Assembly (NCBI GenBank): GCA_963662175.1 | Contig: OY759223.1 | Span: 3,319,549-3,383,548, forward strand | DNA from: Aradus depressus | Lineage: Eukaryota > Arthropoda > Insecta > Hemiptera > Aradidae | Reading direction: 5' to 3' | DNA: 64,000 nt | Shown: positions 63,888-64,000 of the stretch, one piece after another | Numbering within the stretch: the first letter of the stretch is position 1 | Layout: each line of letters begins with the position of its first letter | The notes under the pieces: model-generated | The model's database searches: none | What the model was told of the DNA's origin: nothing | Seen by the model: the letters and a program-made list of their open reading frames with translations, nothing else | Position numbers and translations under genes: made by a program

Positions 63888-64000
63888 TTTCCGCGTTCTC
63901 TCTCTCTCTCCGAAGCCAGACGTTTTGAGCTAACACTCAATATTTGATTCAGATAGTAGCTTCTGAATCCTCATACTAAATTATACATCGATACATTCAT
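63888..64000 (-). repeat. Element A, cut by the window edge
   Basis: GTTTCCGCGTTCTCTCTCTC, CCAGACGTTTTGAGC, CTCATACTAAATTATACATC, running off the end. Confidence 0.65.

Noticed and set aside
1..64000. CRISPR array or bacterial operon
   Set aside because: Introns, SINEs and insect-type elements show eukaryotic DNA; the tandem arrays have no spacer structure.

Overview
The window is eukaryotic nuclear DNA, almost certainly from an insect. It has split genes with GT-AG introns of up to ~15 kb, an AT-rich background, and several insect-type mobile elements (mariner, Jockey-like LINEs, Penelope-like elements, Mutator-like and pogo-like DNA elements). Some short interspersed repeats end in the insect telomere pentamer TTAGG/CCTAA. 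A hemipteran is my best guess, from the transposon families, but this is weakly held.

Two host genes can be assembled exon by exon, both on the minus strand, with every splice phase matching. (1) Positions 62709 down to 17321 hold 13 coding exons for a 783-residue type II membrane protein with the corin layout: cytoplasmic tail, membrane segment, SEA, Frizzled, two LDLa, SRCR and a trypsin-like domain. The trypsin-like domain has lost its catalytic His and Asp (now Ser and Thr) while the reading frame is clean, so it reads as a pseudoprotease. (2) Positions 9603 down to 3232 hold three exons for a complete 157-residue single-pass membrane protein of a family I do not recognise. A broken four-exon Mutator-like transposase gene lies on the plus strand at 669-1922.

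Nearly everything else is repeats, mostly inside introns of the corin-like gene. The commonest are a tRNA-derived SINE (about 25 copies or pieces) and a ~0.4-0.7 kb composite repeat called element A here (about 19 copies or pieces), which begins TACTTCCCC, is built from ~130-140 bp internal monomers, and often carries poly-G runs. There are also Penelope-like GIY-YIG fragments with hammerhead-ribozyme-like cores, several LINE 3' ends, a mariner relic, a DDE-type DNA transposon relic with a nested pogo-like MITE, three fold-back palindromes, and two coding-frame minisatellites (33 and 36 bp).

Layout: 1-2.5 kb Mutator relic and repeats; 3.2-9.6 kb small membrane-protein gene; 9.6-17.3 kb intergenic transposon graveyard; 17.3-62.7 kb corin-like gene with repeat-filled introns; 62.7-64 kb upstream flank with LINE and element A pieces. 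Several nested insertions have readable target-site duplications and give relative insertion orders.
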